64,000 nucleotides of DNA from Flabesymbios commensalis (taxonomy: Eukaryota > Annelida > Polychaeta > Terebellida > Flabelligeridae), in the NCBI GenBank assembly GCA_964017125.1, contig OZ024914.1, positions 25,177,623 to 25,241,622 on the forward strand, given 5' to 3'. The translations under genes and the position numbers were made by a program. A model generated the notes under the pieces. The model was not told the DNA's origin, did not search any database, and saw only the letters and a program-made list of their open reading frames with translations. Below, one piece after another: positions 10,564-22,062 of the stretch (position 1 is its first letter; each line of letters opens with the position of its first letter).

Positions 10564-12468
10564 TGGTAACCATTGTTAGCGCATCTAATCACCAGGTTCT
10601 ATGGTGTGGGAGCAAAAAACGAGTTATTGATCAGTGAAGATAGAGTAGATATCTGGTGACGTGCCGGAGATGGATTGAATAACAGTGTGTTAGGGCCTCT
10701 TACAAAAACGTGTTTCCCAGTTTGCCGATTCCAAACATTGCCGCCCGCGGGTCTGATACATCATACACGTGACGGTAATTCCCTTTTTTTAGGTAATTAA
10801 TACCAAGTGCAAACAAGATGTGTCGTAGATTCCTTACAAGATGTGGAGTAGATTCCTTACTACTTATATCATTGTGAATTTCCATTTCAAAAGGTTCCTA
10901 CCGCAACTCCCACCCACAGTGAATTAATTATTAGTTGGTATTATTACAATATGTTTATGATTTTTTTTCTGTGAGTTTTTTTGTATTTTATGTGTTTTTT
11001 TTGTGGCTTATGGGTTTTTCTCACGATAAAAGTGTTTTTCTCTATTTTTCAGAAGATCAACTTTTGGGAAGCATAATTCGATGAATCACAGCAATGCGTC
11101 AAGATAAATTGTTTCATAATTTGAGTGGTTCTTGCAGAAATCGGATTGCGAAAGACAGACAGATAAATGATCAGCTTTAGTGGTAACACTCTATTTCCAT
11201 ATAGACTTGATAATCAGTGACCACCAGATGTGACTGGCATCTAGGTAGGTAGAAAATAAATCCTGAAACGTTATCGGGTTTTTAATATTGTGAAAAGTAC
11301 ATTGCTGTCAATGTGAGCTCAACTCTATATTGATATATATGAGCAGCAGTGGTGTATCCAGTATGTGCAAGAGAAGCCACATTCATTTTAGTTCAAAATA
11401 TGCACGAAAATGAAATATTTTCAGCAAAGGATAGGCCTACGCCACTGAGCTGGTCAACTTATCAAGAGTTCATTAGCTAATTAAAATACGGAATTGCATA
11501 TCTCTCTATGGCTGTCCACACTTTTAATTAGTTATTTACTGAAACTGATTAATAAAAAGTGACCATTAGTAACCCTTTGCTCTTAAATGCAGTTCCCAAT
11601 TTGGTGTATCAGGGGAACAGACTACGGCCAGTAAGTCTGACGATAATATTTAGTAAACTTGGTATTATGACGGTACATGACATTATCACATTCTTATCAT
11701 CATTTCTATCTAAATGTTTCAATTCAGTTCACAACGCCCTTAACGTTTTTGAATTTTTTAATGGATATGGGACCTGTATCTAAGCGTGCTATAGGCCTAA
11801 TTTCATTTTAGCCAAATAATATAACGTTTTACTGTTTGTAAATTTATATGTGTTGTAAATTGGATATTATGTCTATAATATTTAGATATTCAAGTTTAAT
11901 TTGGTTCAGAGATTTCCGCATAAACATTAGACTGGTTACAGTGTAGGCCTACATACAAATAGTGTGGCTCAAATATATCTTGTCTACCTACCTTACTAAT
12001 AAACAATTTAAGATAATACCATAGATACCTTGTCATCATGGAGACTAAAGAACATGGTGTAAAATACATCACTCCCTTTTTTCCAATCCGCGTTATGGGT
12101 GTTGTTTATAACTGGTGTAAAAAAAGAATAATTATCAGTCTTTGTCTTTTTGCGAGATCCATTACTTACAAAAAGAATCACAAGAATGCGTTGACGGAGA
12201 TAAATTGCTGTGCAGAATTTGTGCCAAATCTTGGAGGAAATCAGATTATGTTAACCTTTAGAGCGCTAAGTAATAGAGAAATAATTGTTGAAATTGTCTC
12301 GCGACCCACTACGTTGAGTATTTAAAATTGCCTTGCATATGTTCAATTTGAATCAAAACATATATATGCAAATCATGCAAATTTAATGCCCATTTAGCCG
12401 TCATTAATTTTGTCTTTGTTTGAAGGACAAAAACGGCTATGGACAAGGTCTGCACTATAAGGGTTAAC
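10564..12468. other. Unique AT-rich stretch with unsupported small frames
   Basis: A 95-codon frame at 12038-12325 and a 74-codon frame at 11559-11783 carry no recognisable domain or splice context. I would not annotate them as genes. Confidence 0.35.
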
Positions 12469-12560
12469 TCTTTCAGTGCGGGGACCGTCTTTATATGTCA
12501 GTATCTGACGTCTGTAGACGTCAGATACTGACATATAAAGACGGTCCCCGCACTGAAAGA
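12469..12560. repeat. Perfect 45-bp palindrome (hairpin with 2-nt loop)
   Basis: The left arm 12469-12513 and right arm 12516-12560 are exact reverse complements separated by GT. The arm starts TCTTTCAGTGCGGGGACC and contains GACGTC at the tip. A related but decayed sequence (CTTTCAATGCGAGGATCGAC, AGACGTCAG) is at 42065-42115, suggesting a small foldback family. The perfect match implies recent formation or continual correction. Confidence 0.95.
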
Positions 12561-13614
12561 ATTCAAATATTTCCAATGGCCGTAGACCTATAACATAGAT
12601 ATTCAAATCAAGCGGAAAGAGCTAACTAAGACATTTATTATGATTCGAAAAAACCCCTTTGGTTTCCATGGTTTATACAAAAAAATATTTCAGCGTTGTA
12701 AGGGTTAAGAGACAGACCTATAACTGACCTGACTGTTCTATCCGGGCGGGATCACTACGTCCCATAGATCCCTGATAATCAGTAACCACCAGATGTGTCT
12801 CCATCCACAGATCCAGATCGGGAATAAATCCGGAATAGTGTGAAAACAAAGCACATTGCTGACCACTTGATCGCTGAATTTTATCAATCAACTGCTCTCA
12901 TTCAGCACTTGAGATAGATGAGAAATACTACATTCGAATTCCGCAAGACATTTCTTATTTCGATAATTCACCATTTCATAAAACGTAAAGTTTAAAATAC
13001 CTTGATATAAAATACCTTTATATAGGTATGCATGGTAATTGGTATGCAGTAGGGTTTATCATGTTTTTTGCAATGTTCAATGGGAATTTTAAATGTCAAA
13101 ATAAAAAAATAAGAAAAAATACGCCATGCCATACAGCTAATAATCGGTTTCCTCAAATATAATGACCTGTATCACATTTTGGAGATTATTATTGATTATC
13201 AGTCAGGTTATTTATTCATGTGCGAAATCTACGAAATATATTAACGAGGGTAATTATATAGTGGAGAGTCTCATCATACCTACTCATCGCATACCAGTAG
13301 CATTCATGCAGGATGTGAACTAACGTTACACTAATATATTAGTTATATGTTATATATTATGTTATTTGTTATATTATATTAGTTATATGAAATAACATCT
13401 CTAAATGTGAAATTTTCATCCATTTGAAGCTACACTATTAGATTTGGTCACATCAATAATGAAAAGTAAAGTACTTTGATGTTCAAAAAGTTGGACATTG
13501 TAAAATGTTATTGCTTGATTTTATCTACTACTATATTTTTGTCGCCAGGGTATTTCTGGTGTCTAGTCCAGTTTTCAAGCACTCAAGTTGGTTGTCGCAG
13601 ATATAAAATTGATC
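12561..13614. other. Upstream region of the LRR gene
   Basis: AT-rich with no repeat partner seen. TATAAAA at 13602-13608 lies only about 37 bp before the LRR start codon, so it could be a core promoter only with a very short leader. I give it little weight. Confidence 0.35.
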
Positions 13615-13640
13615 ATGAGCGCCATGAGCTGATGCGCTGA
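13615..13640 (+). promoter_or_regulatory. Two tiny upstream reading frames before the LRR start
   Basis: ATG at 13615 opens a five-codon frame ending TGA at 13630-13632, and an overlapping ATG at 13632 ends after two codons. If the leader includes them, they could lower translation of the LRR start at 13645. Whether they are transcribed is unknown. Confidence 0.3.
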
Positions 13641-13644
13641 TAAA

Positions 13645-15780
13645 ATGGAGTGTTACCGGCTGTTGGTACTACATGTTGGTCTACTGCTGCTTATAGTGAC
13701 TATTGTAGATCTTCAGTCTTTCTGTTCTTCTGGCTGTACGTGTATCTCACATAGAGTCACCTGTAACGCTGACTACGGTACCAACCCCTTACACAGACTA
13801 CCCACAGATCTGCCCAATGACACTCTCCATCTGTTTGTGGCTTATAATGAGATTCATCATCTAGATCTGGAGTTATACAGCTGCCCCAATCTGGTCACTT
13901 TGGATATGACCTCTAACAAATTGATGTATATATCAGAAGACGCCCTGTCACCCCTAAATGAGCTTCACACCCTGGTGCTGGCAAAAAATCACATATCTTA
14001 TTCCAGTGTACCACCAATTATTTTCAGCGGTAAACACAAATTAGAATTTCTGGATTTATCTTCCAACAGACTGGGTCCCACTCTTCTGCCCAACACATTT
14101 CTTTACCTGGATAATTTAGTGACGTTACTGCTTGAAGGAAATCATATTAGCGATATCCCTTCTAGAGCTCTGGCAGGCTTGAAATCCTTACAAGTGCTGG
14201 TGCTACGAGATAATTGGTTAACGGTTGTGCCAACGCAGGCGTGGAAATATGTGCCTAACTTACAAGAATTGGATCTCAGTAATAACAACTTATCTGTCAT
14301 CAACGCCGGGGATTTTAAAGGGTTATCCAGAGTACGTGAACTGGACTTAATACATGAAGTTCATCTGCATACCATCAGAGACTTTGCCTTCTCAGATCTA
14401 GAGCTTCTAGAAGTCATCCGTGTACGGCGGTGCAGGTACATATATTTACTTTGTATAGATATTCATATATTATAGGGTAGGCTGAAGACCGCTTATTTCT
14501 ATTTAGCGGTAAAAAGTAGAGGCCCCTATAGCATATACAAAATCTGGATGTCAGAAAGTCCAGGGGTAAATCCCCTAGGGATGTCCAGAACCTCTTCGCG
14601 GACGAGTGTTCTTAATTACCCTACATGCTCAATCCCCCACCATCACATCATCACTCATTTTCCGTCCACCTATTGCACTGTTATTAACAGGTGTTTAAGA
14701 TATTTTAAAGTCTTTTAAATGACCGCCCGAGTCGAAAAGTGACGTTCAGCAATATGATTTACTTATTATGCTTATTGAGACCTCTTTGGCAACTTGGGAA
14801 GTGGCTTAATAAATTGTTTTGTACTTTACTGTGAATTACAAAACAATATTAAGGGAACTCGTGCATACTTATTGAGAAGAGCTATAAACATTATTCACAT
14901 TTTGATTAAATAATGAGGGGATATTTATGGGTCTTTTAGAGCCTCTCATTTCCCAGTTTGCATTCAACAGATTGATCTCTGTTTGATAAAAATGTATCGA
15001 TAATCACATATTAAATGCACTATATATTTCAAGAGTTTTGTTTATGCTGTAAATTAACTAAGATATCGTTGTCAGTGATTTAACATTTCACACCTATTAT
15101 TTCTGTTTCAGAATGAATGAAAATCTTTAGTCGTGCTAACAATAATATATATTGCCGTCTGTGATCCTGTTATAAGTCCACGTTATCTCACTGTGATAAA
15201 TACTAAAATAATATTTTGACGTTCCAGATTTATTACAATATCACTAGGGGTCTACGTTTTGTGTTGCAGGTATTTGACTGTCATAGAGCCTAATGCCTTT
15301 GCTAATATATATCACCTGAAGAATGTGTATCTTCAAGAAAACGCCTTAACAACCATACCTGGAGATTTACTACAATGGAATATTCTAAGTAACATAGTGC
15401 TTTTTGACAATCCCTGGTTGTGTAACTGTCGATTGCAGTGGCTAACGGAAGTACTGAGAATGCCGGGAGCAATAGTGGCCAGGCGTAATGACGTCATCTG
15501 TGATTCCCCTGACTACATGAGAGGTGACGTCATCGCCAATATCCCATCATCCTCTTTTATTTGCAACGATGGGAAACGTCTAGATGTTCATGTGTTACGA
15601 CGTGTTGCCGTGATTTTGTTTGTGGTAGCTGCTTCTACGGGTTTTCTGTGTTTAGTAAGTGTTAAACTGTTTCATAGATTTCAGAAGACAGGTGATTTCT
15701 TGACCTCATCCATGTCTTATGGCACACTGCGTCTGGAGGAAGGACGGGTGAACCCTGTTATGGGACCAGATGCTGAATGA
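13645..15780 (+). CDS. Leucine-rich-repeat type I transmembrane protein (two exons: 13645-14435, 15270-15780)
   Basis: Predicted 433-residue cell-surface protein. Residues 1-25 are a signal peptide (VLHVGLLLLIVTIV). An LRRNT cap follows (C27, C31, C33, C40), then about ten LRRs with LxxLxLxxN cores (LVTLDMTSNKL, LEFLDLSSNRL, LQELDLSNNNL). An LRRCT cap has NPWLCNC (C315, C317) plus C341 and C362. One membrane helix spans about 376-398, and the tail is about 35 residues. The start ATG has A at -3 and G at +4. Exon 1 ends GGTGCAG before GTACAT, and exon 2 starts after TTGTGTTGCAG. The junction is phase 2 and restores one LRR (VRRC joined to RYLTVIEPNAF). The architecture resembles vertebrate and invertebrate LRR adhesion or receptor proteins. 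No Ig, FN3 or TIR domain is seen, so the ligand and pathway cannot be named. It may have more 5' or 3' non-coding exons. Confidence 0.88.
14436..15269 (+). other. Intron of the LRR gene
   Basis: 834 bp with GT (GTACAT) and AG (TTGTGTTGCAG) boundaries, phase 2. The donor is weaker than consensus, but the frames and the LRR periodicity agree across the join. No repeat recognised inside. Confidence 0.8.
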
Positions 15781-15835
15781 AAATAATTTACACTTTCGAA
15801 AAAAAAATGCTTCATATTAAAAATGAGAATAGTAC

Positions 15836-15944
15836 CCCAGCAAACACGAGGTGTTGGCCCAATGTTGGGCTGAGGTTGGGCCAGCGTCGTAGACGATGGA
15901 CCAACCTCAGCCCAACATTGGGCCTACATCTCGTGTTTGCTGGG
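15836..15944. mobile_element. Family A palindromic MITE in the LRR gene's 3' region (copy 7)
   Basis: Full-length foldback from CCCAGCAAACACGAGGTGTT to TCGTGTTTGCTGGG with the centre CCAGCGTCGTAGACGATGG. It starts about 55 bp after the LRR stop codon. Because AATAAA first appears near 16130, it probably lies in the 3' UTR and would form a long RNA hairpin. Confidence 0.92.
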
Positions 15945-15959
15945 ATGCTACTAAGAAGA

Positions 15960-16016
15960 AAAAAAGGTGGTATCTGCCTACTTGTAAAGTGAGTAGATAC
16001 TGCCTTTTGGCTTTGT
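15960..16016. repeat. Small foldback related to 47285-47335
   Basis: AGGTGGTATCTGCCTACTT pairs with AGTAGATACTGCCTTTT. The same AAAAGGCAGTATCTGCGTAC and ACTGCCTTTTGGCTTTG text recurs at 47285-47335. This is a short dispersed hairpin repeat. Confidence 0.5.
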
Positions 16017-16129
16017 ACGAAAGTATGTTAGGTCGAACAGAATCATGTTTTTGCCGACAACGAAACATGGATACAGCCGCAAAAATAATGTTCAATGAGA
16101 TCATTGCGCAGGTAAGCGCATACAATGAC

Positions 16130-16135
16130 AATAAA
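16130..16135 (+). terminator. Possible polyadenylation signal of the LRR gene
   Basis: First AATAAA on the plus strand after the LRR stop codon, about 350 bp downstream. It is a hexamer match only. Confidence 0.3.
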
Positions 16136-16510
16136 AATGGCGACCTCAATAAGAACAGTTATATTTTAAAAAATCAGACTTGTCGCATTGCGTAGAGTGA
16201 GATCCTGATGATCTTTGTGTTTTATCTCATGGCCAAGTGAGAGGTGTAAGCAAGGAATATATATTCCTTGGTGTAAGTGACATCCGCATGGCAAACAGTG
16301 AGCTCGTTTACCATGTTTACCCGAAATGTTGTTGAAAAAATTCTTCATACAAATTCAAGAGTTTACAACCTTACCTAGTGTGTGACTGAATTGTTCAGCC
16401 TGTCCAATAGAAATAAATAAATATGAATATTCGTGAATCCAAATGTAGTAACGTTAGGCGCGCAGGGTTGAGTATAATTATATTTAACCATGTTAACCCA
16501 GCGAAACTAT

Positions 16511-16603
16511 GCGGTAGTGTTTGTATTTCAAGTCTTGGAAAGAGCCCAATTACGATAATCGTAATTGGGCTCTTTCCAAGACTTGAAATACAAACACTAC
16601 CGC
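16511..16603. repeat. Perfect 46-bp palindrome (hairpin with 1-nt loop)
   Basis: Arms 16511-16556 and 16558-16603 are exact reverse complements with a single A between. The arm starts GCGGTAGTGTTTGTATTTCA and ends CCAATTACGAT. Because of the palindrome the same peptide can be read on both strands, so neither frame is evidence of a gene. Flanking sequence is unrelated on the two sides. Confidence 0.95.
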
Positions 16604-16875
16604 ACTTGGGAGTCGAAGGTGATAAAGCAGGTTTTATGACGGCTACTTTTTTAATGTAATTCGACCTTCTATTCGTTCTTGAGCTGGTGCAAGTTAGAGG
16701 GGATAGAAAGTCATTACCTCGCGTGCGCAACGTCGGGATGATAATTTGGTATGCTTACGCTACACGTAGTAGGAACACGGATAGCACGCTAGACAGACAC
16801 TCCCATTAGTGCACATGGATGACCTCTCCACTGAACCTACATATTTATCATTGCACGCCACAGCAATGTGTTGTT

Positions 16876-16996
16876 TGAATGAATGAATGAATGAATGAAT
16901 GAATGAATGAATGAATGAATGAATGAATGAATGAATGAATGAATGAATGAATGAATGAATGAATGAATGAATGAATGAATGAATGAATGAATGAAG
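16876..16996. repeat. (GAAT)n microsatellite
   Basis: About 30 uninterrupted GAAT units, degrading to GAAG and GAAC at the right end. Confidence 0.97.
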
Positions 16997-17695
16997 GAAC
17001 GAACGAACGAGCAAACGAATGAATCTTAAAAAAGCAATTCGTGCCAAAACTTTTATTGTGGGCAGTCTAAATTTCTAAATCAGTTTTCAAAAAAGATTCT
17101 GGCTTCATCTTTAGAGGCCTTCAGATATTTGACGAATAAAAAGATTTGTTCTTGATGTCATTTAAGATCGCACAATGGTAATAGCGAATTTTACCTTTTA
17201 AATTTGACACCCGTCTCAGTGCGGACCATCAAAGTTCTTTCAGCCAATCTAAATTAGCTCCAACTGGCATAGCATTTAAACTGTGAAACAAATATCAGGG
17301 TTTCCTTTTAGTTGGGGGCGGAGTCTTAGTCATGGTATTCTGTGTGTCTGGGGTTTTCCGTGCCTTCTCTGGGGGGTCCTATTTGACTTAATTTGAAATT
17401 ATTATACTCTAAGCATTCCCGTTTGTTTCGTTCAACATTTTATGATGACGTTAGTGATCAATAAATGGTAGGGGCCTAAGTCTCATTTCTGCACATGAGC
17501 ATTTCCATGCCATTTTGACAATCAAAGTATTCATGCTAGTCATTTATACTGTATTAGACTATATACTTTCATCTATGGTAAAATCTACTCACTAGTAATT
17601 AGTTTAAAAGTATTGTGTACGCCAATAATTTTCTTTTTATTATTATCCATTATAAATTCTGCCGTTGCCATCCAATCACTGCCTAAACCCTTTAA
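16997..17695. other. Unique stretch, no gene seen
   Basis: No reading frame or repeat partner that I can support. Confidence 0.4.
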
Positions 17696-17913
17696 CCGCC
17701 AAATTATTCAATTTGAATTTTCACCCACTTGAAATTGTGTCTGGCTGACGCGATCCACAACTTCAAGTGAGTGAAAATTATTCAGATTAGACAAAATGGA
17801 GGTAAACTCTTTTTGATGTCACATTTTATCTTTAACATATTTAAAATGTGGTACTTAATGTGCTAATAAAAAATGAAAACCCGAATATATGCGGCACCGG
17901 CGGTTAAAGGGTT
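17696..17913. mobile_element. Hairpin MITE, family B, with exact 15-bp TIRs
   Basis: The ends AACCCTTTAACCGCC and GGCGGTTAAAGGGTT are exact inverted repeats. If the element starts at ACCC it is flanked by TAA on both sides, the TWA target preferred by PIF/Harbinger elements. An internal hairpin, TTTTCACCCACTTGAAATTG facing CAACTTCAAGTGAGTGAAAA, has the loop GCTGACGCGATC. The superfamily assignment is tentative. Confidence 0.75.
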
Positions 17914-18014
17914 AATGACAGCTGTGAAAATAACTACTCCTCAGCAGGAAACTACCCAGTGTGTTTTATCCCTTGTGGCAAGACATGGTGGCCGCGAGGT
18001 GACATGCCACAAGG

Positions 18015-18430
18015 GGGCAATTTATATATATTATATTATATAATATTATTATATATTATTATATAATATGTATATTATTATATATTGACCATGTATGCAA
18101 TTTTGAATAAAACAAATAAATTTCCAATGTAATCAGGTAATATGCAATTTTAATGTAGAAGTGTTTCTTGGGTATTCACCAATTGTATATGCTTTTTGTA
18201 GCTTACGCCAAATTAAGTCCTAACTGGAGGATTCTTGGTGGCTAGAATGTAGAAAACTGACGGTGTTGTCTAATTTAGGAAAGCTAATATTACTAGATTT
18301 TTGTACCTTTTCATCCCTAGGCCCATTATATTGTCGTCCCGACCGCCGCTATTTGCTTTGGCTACTCTTGCAATATATATATAATATATTATATTATATA
18401 TAATATCATATATAATATTATTGTATATAA
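18015..18430. repeat. AT-rich low-complexity and alternating TA/TAT tracts
   Basis: Two alternating A/T blocks (about 18018-18075 and 18372-18430) frame a unique segment. These are prone to slippage and cruciforms. No gene is visible. Confidence 0.6.
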
Positions 18431-18527
18431 ATCCAAAAAAAATTTTTGTGGGGGTCTACGGTGGGCCCACACACTATTATTTCGGTGAGTGACCAAACGG
18501 CGCCGTCTGTGAGTGGTAAAGTTACAT

Positions 18528-18637
18528 CCCAGCAAACACGACACATTGAATCAATGCTGGTTTGATGTTGGCCCAGCGTCGTAGATGCTGGGTCAACATT
18601 AAACCAACACTGATTCAATGTGTAGTATTTGCTAGGA
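18528..18637. mobile_element. Family A palindromic MITE, full length (copy 8)
   Basis: CCCAGCAAACACGACACATT to TGTAGTATTTGCTAGG. The arm (ACATTGAATCAATGCTGG) is private to this copy and is matched by its own right arm (CCAACACTGATTCAATGT). The centre is CCCAGCGTCGTAGATGCTGG. Confidence 0.9.
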
Positions 18638-18665
18638 TGCTGGCAAAAAAGATGAACTATATATA

Positions 18666-18686
18666 CGTCTCTTGTTCGCTGGGATG
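18666..18686. mobile_element. Solo family A tip
   Basis: CGTCTCTTGTTCGCTGGGAT is a terminal right tip of family A with no arm attached, 30 bp after copy 8. Confidence 0.45.
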
Positions 18687-19316
18687 TTGCACTACCACAT
18701 TTATTGGTCGGGCCAACCTAGCCTTTCTGCGTGGATCCCACCATTTCTTTCTGTGTGGATGCACCCATCTCTAACTGGCAATACGTTCTCATTATGGGAA
18801 ACTGCCCATGATCAGTTGTGGCATGGCATTATCGTAAAGGTGGTAATGGCGCCCGTTTTGTAAGTAAATCATACTGCAGGACTTACTGTGTATTATTTAG
18901 TATCGTATGTATTCTGTACTGTCCATTAAAATGTTGTCGCCATTTTCATATCGTATGTATTTTGTCAATACTCGTTCGTATTAGCCTACTGGCAAGTGGG
19001 TGTCATAAAACTGGTTTTCAAATCAGAAATATAGTATGAGATTTTAAATCTGCAGACATATATCACATAACGATAGCGTTAACATGGTTAAGTCGTAGGC
19101 GGTAGTCAATATTATGTTAATGGTGATAATAAACAACTCGTAGACCACAATAGTCAATTTAATTTGTACTAGGTATTGCTTCTTTGCTTCACTGGAGACA
19201 ATAGCTACATATACAGACCTACAGAGATCCCATGTGGGGCACAGTTCTCCACAGGTATAGGGGCCTACATATGAACGAATCACTGCATTCGAGTTTCTTC
19301 AGTTGTCTATCTCTTT
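18687..19316. other. Unique stretch, no gene seen
   Basis: Short open frames lack domains. Nothing else can be supported. Confidence 0.4.
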
Positions 19317-19317
19317 A

Positions 19318-19348
<31 letters not shown>

Positions 19349-19350
19349 CA
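19317..19350. repeat. (CCTG)n microsatellite
   Basis: About eight CTGC units. Confidence 0.9.
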
Positions 19351-19770
19351 TTTTCGTTCGCTCATTCTATCAATTAATTTTTTTCCGCTTTCTCAATTGC
19401 TTATTTGTTAATTAGGCCTACTTGCTTGCTCCAAGCTTGCTGGTTTGCTTATTTCATGCTTGTTGTTTACTTCCTTGATAGTTTGTTCTTCACATGTCAT
19501 CACTATATATCAATGTTGGGACAATGTCATACTAGTAGGCCTATCTAAGTCCACGGTAATAATAAGTGTATTGTTGCAGTCAAGTTGTACATAATGTATG
19601 CTCTTCTATAGGTGACCTCTTTCATTGCAATTCGAACACTCGTTTGAATCCCCACAGTACGCCGCTGAGTACGTATCGATCCAGTTTGCCATGACGATGG
19701 GATCATCCTGTGAGAAGACAAAAGATAGAAGGACTGTAACCCACGGTCGACTGCTCTGCACGTCACTCAT

Positions 19771-20182
19771 GTCAGCCCTTATCCTGCTAAATTTTCAACC
19801 ACTTGAGGTGGTGTCTCGCTACCGCGATCCACAACCTCAAGTGGTTGAAAATTACTCATATTTGTTTAATTTGAGATCTAACATTTACACATTCTGATGT
19901 TGAAACAGTCATTTCATTCCCAATAACAGTGATTTAATCGGCTAATAAAATCATGTCAACCCTTATCCTGCTAAATTTTCAACCACTTGAGGTTGTGTCT
20001 CGCTACCGCGATCCACAACCTCAAGTGGTTGAAAATTACTCATATTTGTTTAATTTGAGATCAAACATTTACAAATTTTTATGTTGAAACAGTCATTTCA
20101 TTCACAATAACTGTGATTTAATCAGCTAATAAAACAAATCAAAAACGACAATTAGGCTATAGTCAGCAGGATGAGGGTCAAC
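19771..20182. mobile_element. Family B hairpin MITE with a 184-bp tandem duplication
   Basis: GTCAGCCCTTATCCTGCTAA at 19771 recurs as GTCAACCCTTATCCTGCTAA at 19955 (period 184). Each unit carries the hairpin TTTTCAACCACTTGAGG facing CCTCAAGTGGTTGAAAA with the loop TCTCGCTACCGCGATC. The outer right end AGCAGGATGAGGGTCAAC complements the left end. A private substitution (GGTGGTG against GGTTGTG) distinguishes the units. Confidence 0.8.
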
Positions 20183-21710
20183 ACGCATTCACATTCACCC
20201 ATTATGACGTTCACGAGAGCACGGTTCAGTAGGCGTCGCCACCTAGCCGTGGAGAGGTTATTCCACTAGCTTCGCGTGAAGCTCACTAACTGCTCAGGGA
20301 ATGACTTTTCCACGGCTGCACCTCACCCTTCTCACACACCACTAATATAATAGAAATACAGTAAACTCGTTAATTGGGACAAAAATATTCTCACGTAAAT
20401 CCAATATTTCCTAAATCCGTTGGACATTACTTGATCCATAGACCCAAATGGTCATCTTAAAAAAATACTAATGGACCTAAGTTTACATGCATGTATGTAG
20501 ATCCCAAGGATGATCAACAGCCATTGTATAGGGTGGAAAAAGGAAATTGGTTATTTTTGATGCCGAATGCTCGGCAAACAATAATATGCCTAACTGCAAA
20601 ATGCTTGACGATTAGTAGCCAAAGGCAATTTTCAGCGACTGTTCACATTCGCCATGTATTCGCGATGATTCGCCATGCATTCGCCGAAATCACATTTTTG
20701 ATAAGGGTAGGCTAATACGCGTAGGCTCCCTATTCTAAAATTGTCACAGAATATTTTCTCTCTCTCTCAAAATATCAGCTTGTGTAGGCATATAGGCCTA
20801 CATGCCCTATATACTCCGTGTAATCTGTCCTTATAACTCGTTGGATCAATATCAGAGATAAATACAATGTTGGCCTATTAGATCAGCAACATTTCAGAGT
20901 ATTATCAACTAGACATCTCATCAGCGTCATTTCATGGGTCAATTGAATCTTTAGACATCTATGATCTTTGCCCCTTCGACCGCTTCTCTCGCCGGGCTAA
21001 CGCCACAATACGCAGGCTGATAGCTATCCTTTGTCTGGCTAACCACAAAATGTCACCATAATTTTACACTGATAATCTCACCAGGCCTACATAATCTCTT
21101 AGCTTCCCAAAGAACAAATTAATAAGGAATTGTCAATAAAATTTCCCACATAAGGTACATGTCCTAATTTTGCTAATATCTTTTCTACTTAAATATATAT
21201 TCAAGCAAGATTGTTTAAATTCATTCAAACAATCCCTGTTTGTAAGTGTGATAGGACATTATATATCATCCGTACTATATCTTACTTGTCTTTGCACCAG
21301 GATGTAGGCCCTATACTTTTAGTTTCAAAAAAATCAATATGGCAAAAAACGTCATGTTTGTTAGTGGTAATCTATACTTGGGCTTCAGTATTTAAAAACA
21401 GAATTCTAAATCTATTTCAACAGGACGTAACATAGGCTTATTTAAAAAAGAATTAATAACTAGTGGACATGGTAAAGAAATATTGACAAAGAAACGCAAA
21501 TTGGCAGCAAAGAAAAATTCAAGCTAAGTTTTATAAGCTATTTATAAAAGAAAACAAAACCACTGCATTAGTTCACATTATCAAAATAATTAATATTGAA
21601 AACAGTGTTGACAATCTACGCTCTTTCAAAAAATAAACGTCTACTGTACTAGGTAATATTTTTTAAAGAAAAAATAATTATAGTTAATATATATCTGTCA
21701 TTCATTATCA
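20183..21710. other. Mostly unique stretch with one small foldback
   Basis: CCGTGGAGAGGTTATTCC at 20247 pairs imperfectly with GGAATGACTTTTCCACGG near 20315, and AGCTTCGCGTGAAGCT is a hairpin inside it. No gene is supported. Confidence 0.4.
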
Positions 21711-22062
21711 TTAAAGGGACATGCCCAGGTCTAAAATCATAAAAAAATCCGTGATTTTATTTTGGCTTCCTAATATGACCATATGAAGTAAACATGTCCA
21801 TAGACTAGAACTGCAAAAGTTTTTTTTAATTTTTGTGATGCGAAATTCCCGTATTTGTTATTTTTGACATGGTTGTCAATAATTAGAAATCAGGAATTTC
21901 ATCTCTATATCTAGCCTAACTGGTGAATGCGCAGCACAAAATCTAAAAAAAACTATTGCAGTTCTAGTCCATGGACATGCTTACATCATTATAGTCATAT
22001 TATTAAGATTGAATAAAATCACCGATTTTTTTATGATTTTAGACCTGGGCATGTCCCTTTAA
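21711..22062. mobile_element. piggyBac-like MITE with TTAA target duplication
   Basis: TTAA at 21711-21714 and 22059-22062 bracket a 344-bp unit starting AGGGACATGCCCAGG and ending CCTGGGCATGTCCCT. The inverted repeats continue through TCTAAAATCATAAAAAAAT. Exact TTAA duplication is diagnostic of piggyBac-type transposition. No transposase fragment is inside. Partial copies of the same family are at 27338-27500 and 45425-45600. Confidence 0.85.

Noticed and set aside
13602-13608. TATA box for the LRR gene
   Set aside because: The spacing to the start codon would leave almost no leader, and TATAAA words are common in this AT-rich DNA. Kept only as a remark.
16395-16730. Opposite-strand frames sharing the same peptide
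   Set aside because: Explained fully by the perfect 46-bp palindrome, which reads the same on both strands.
16760-17047. Minus-strand frame with an FIHS repeat
   Set aside because: It is a translation of the (GAAT)n microsatellite.
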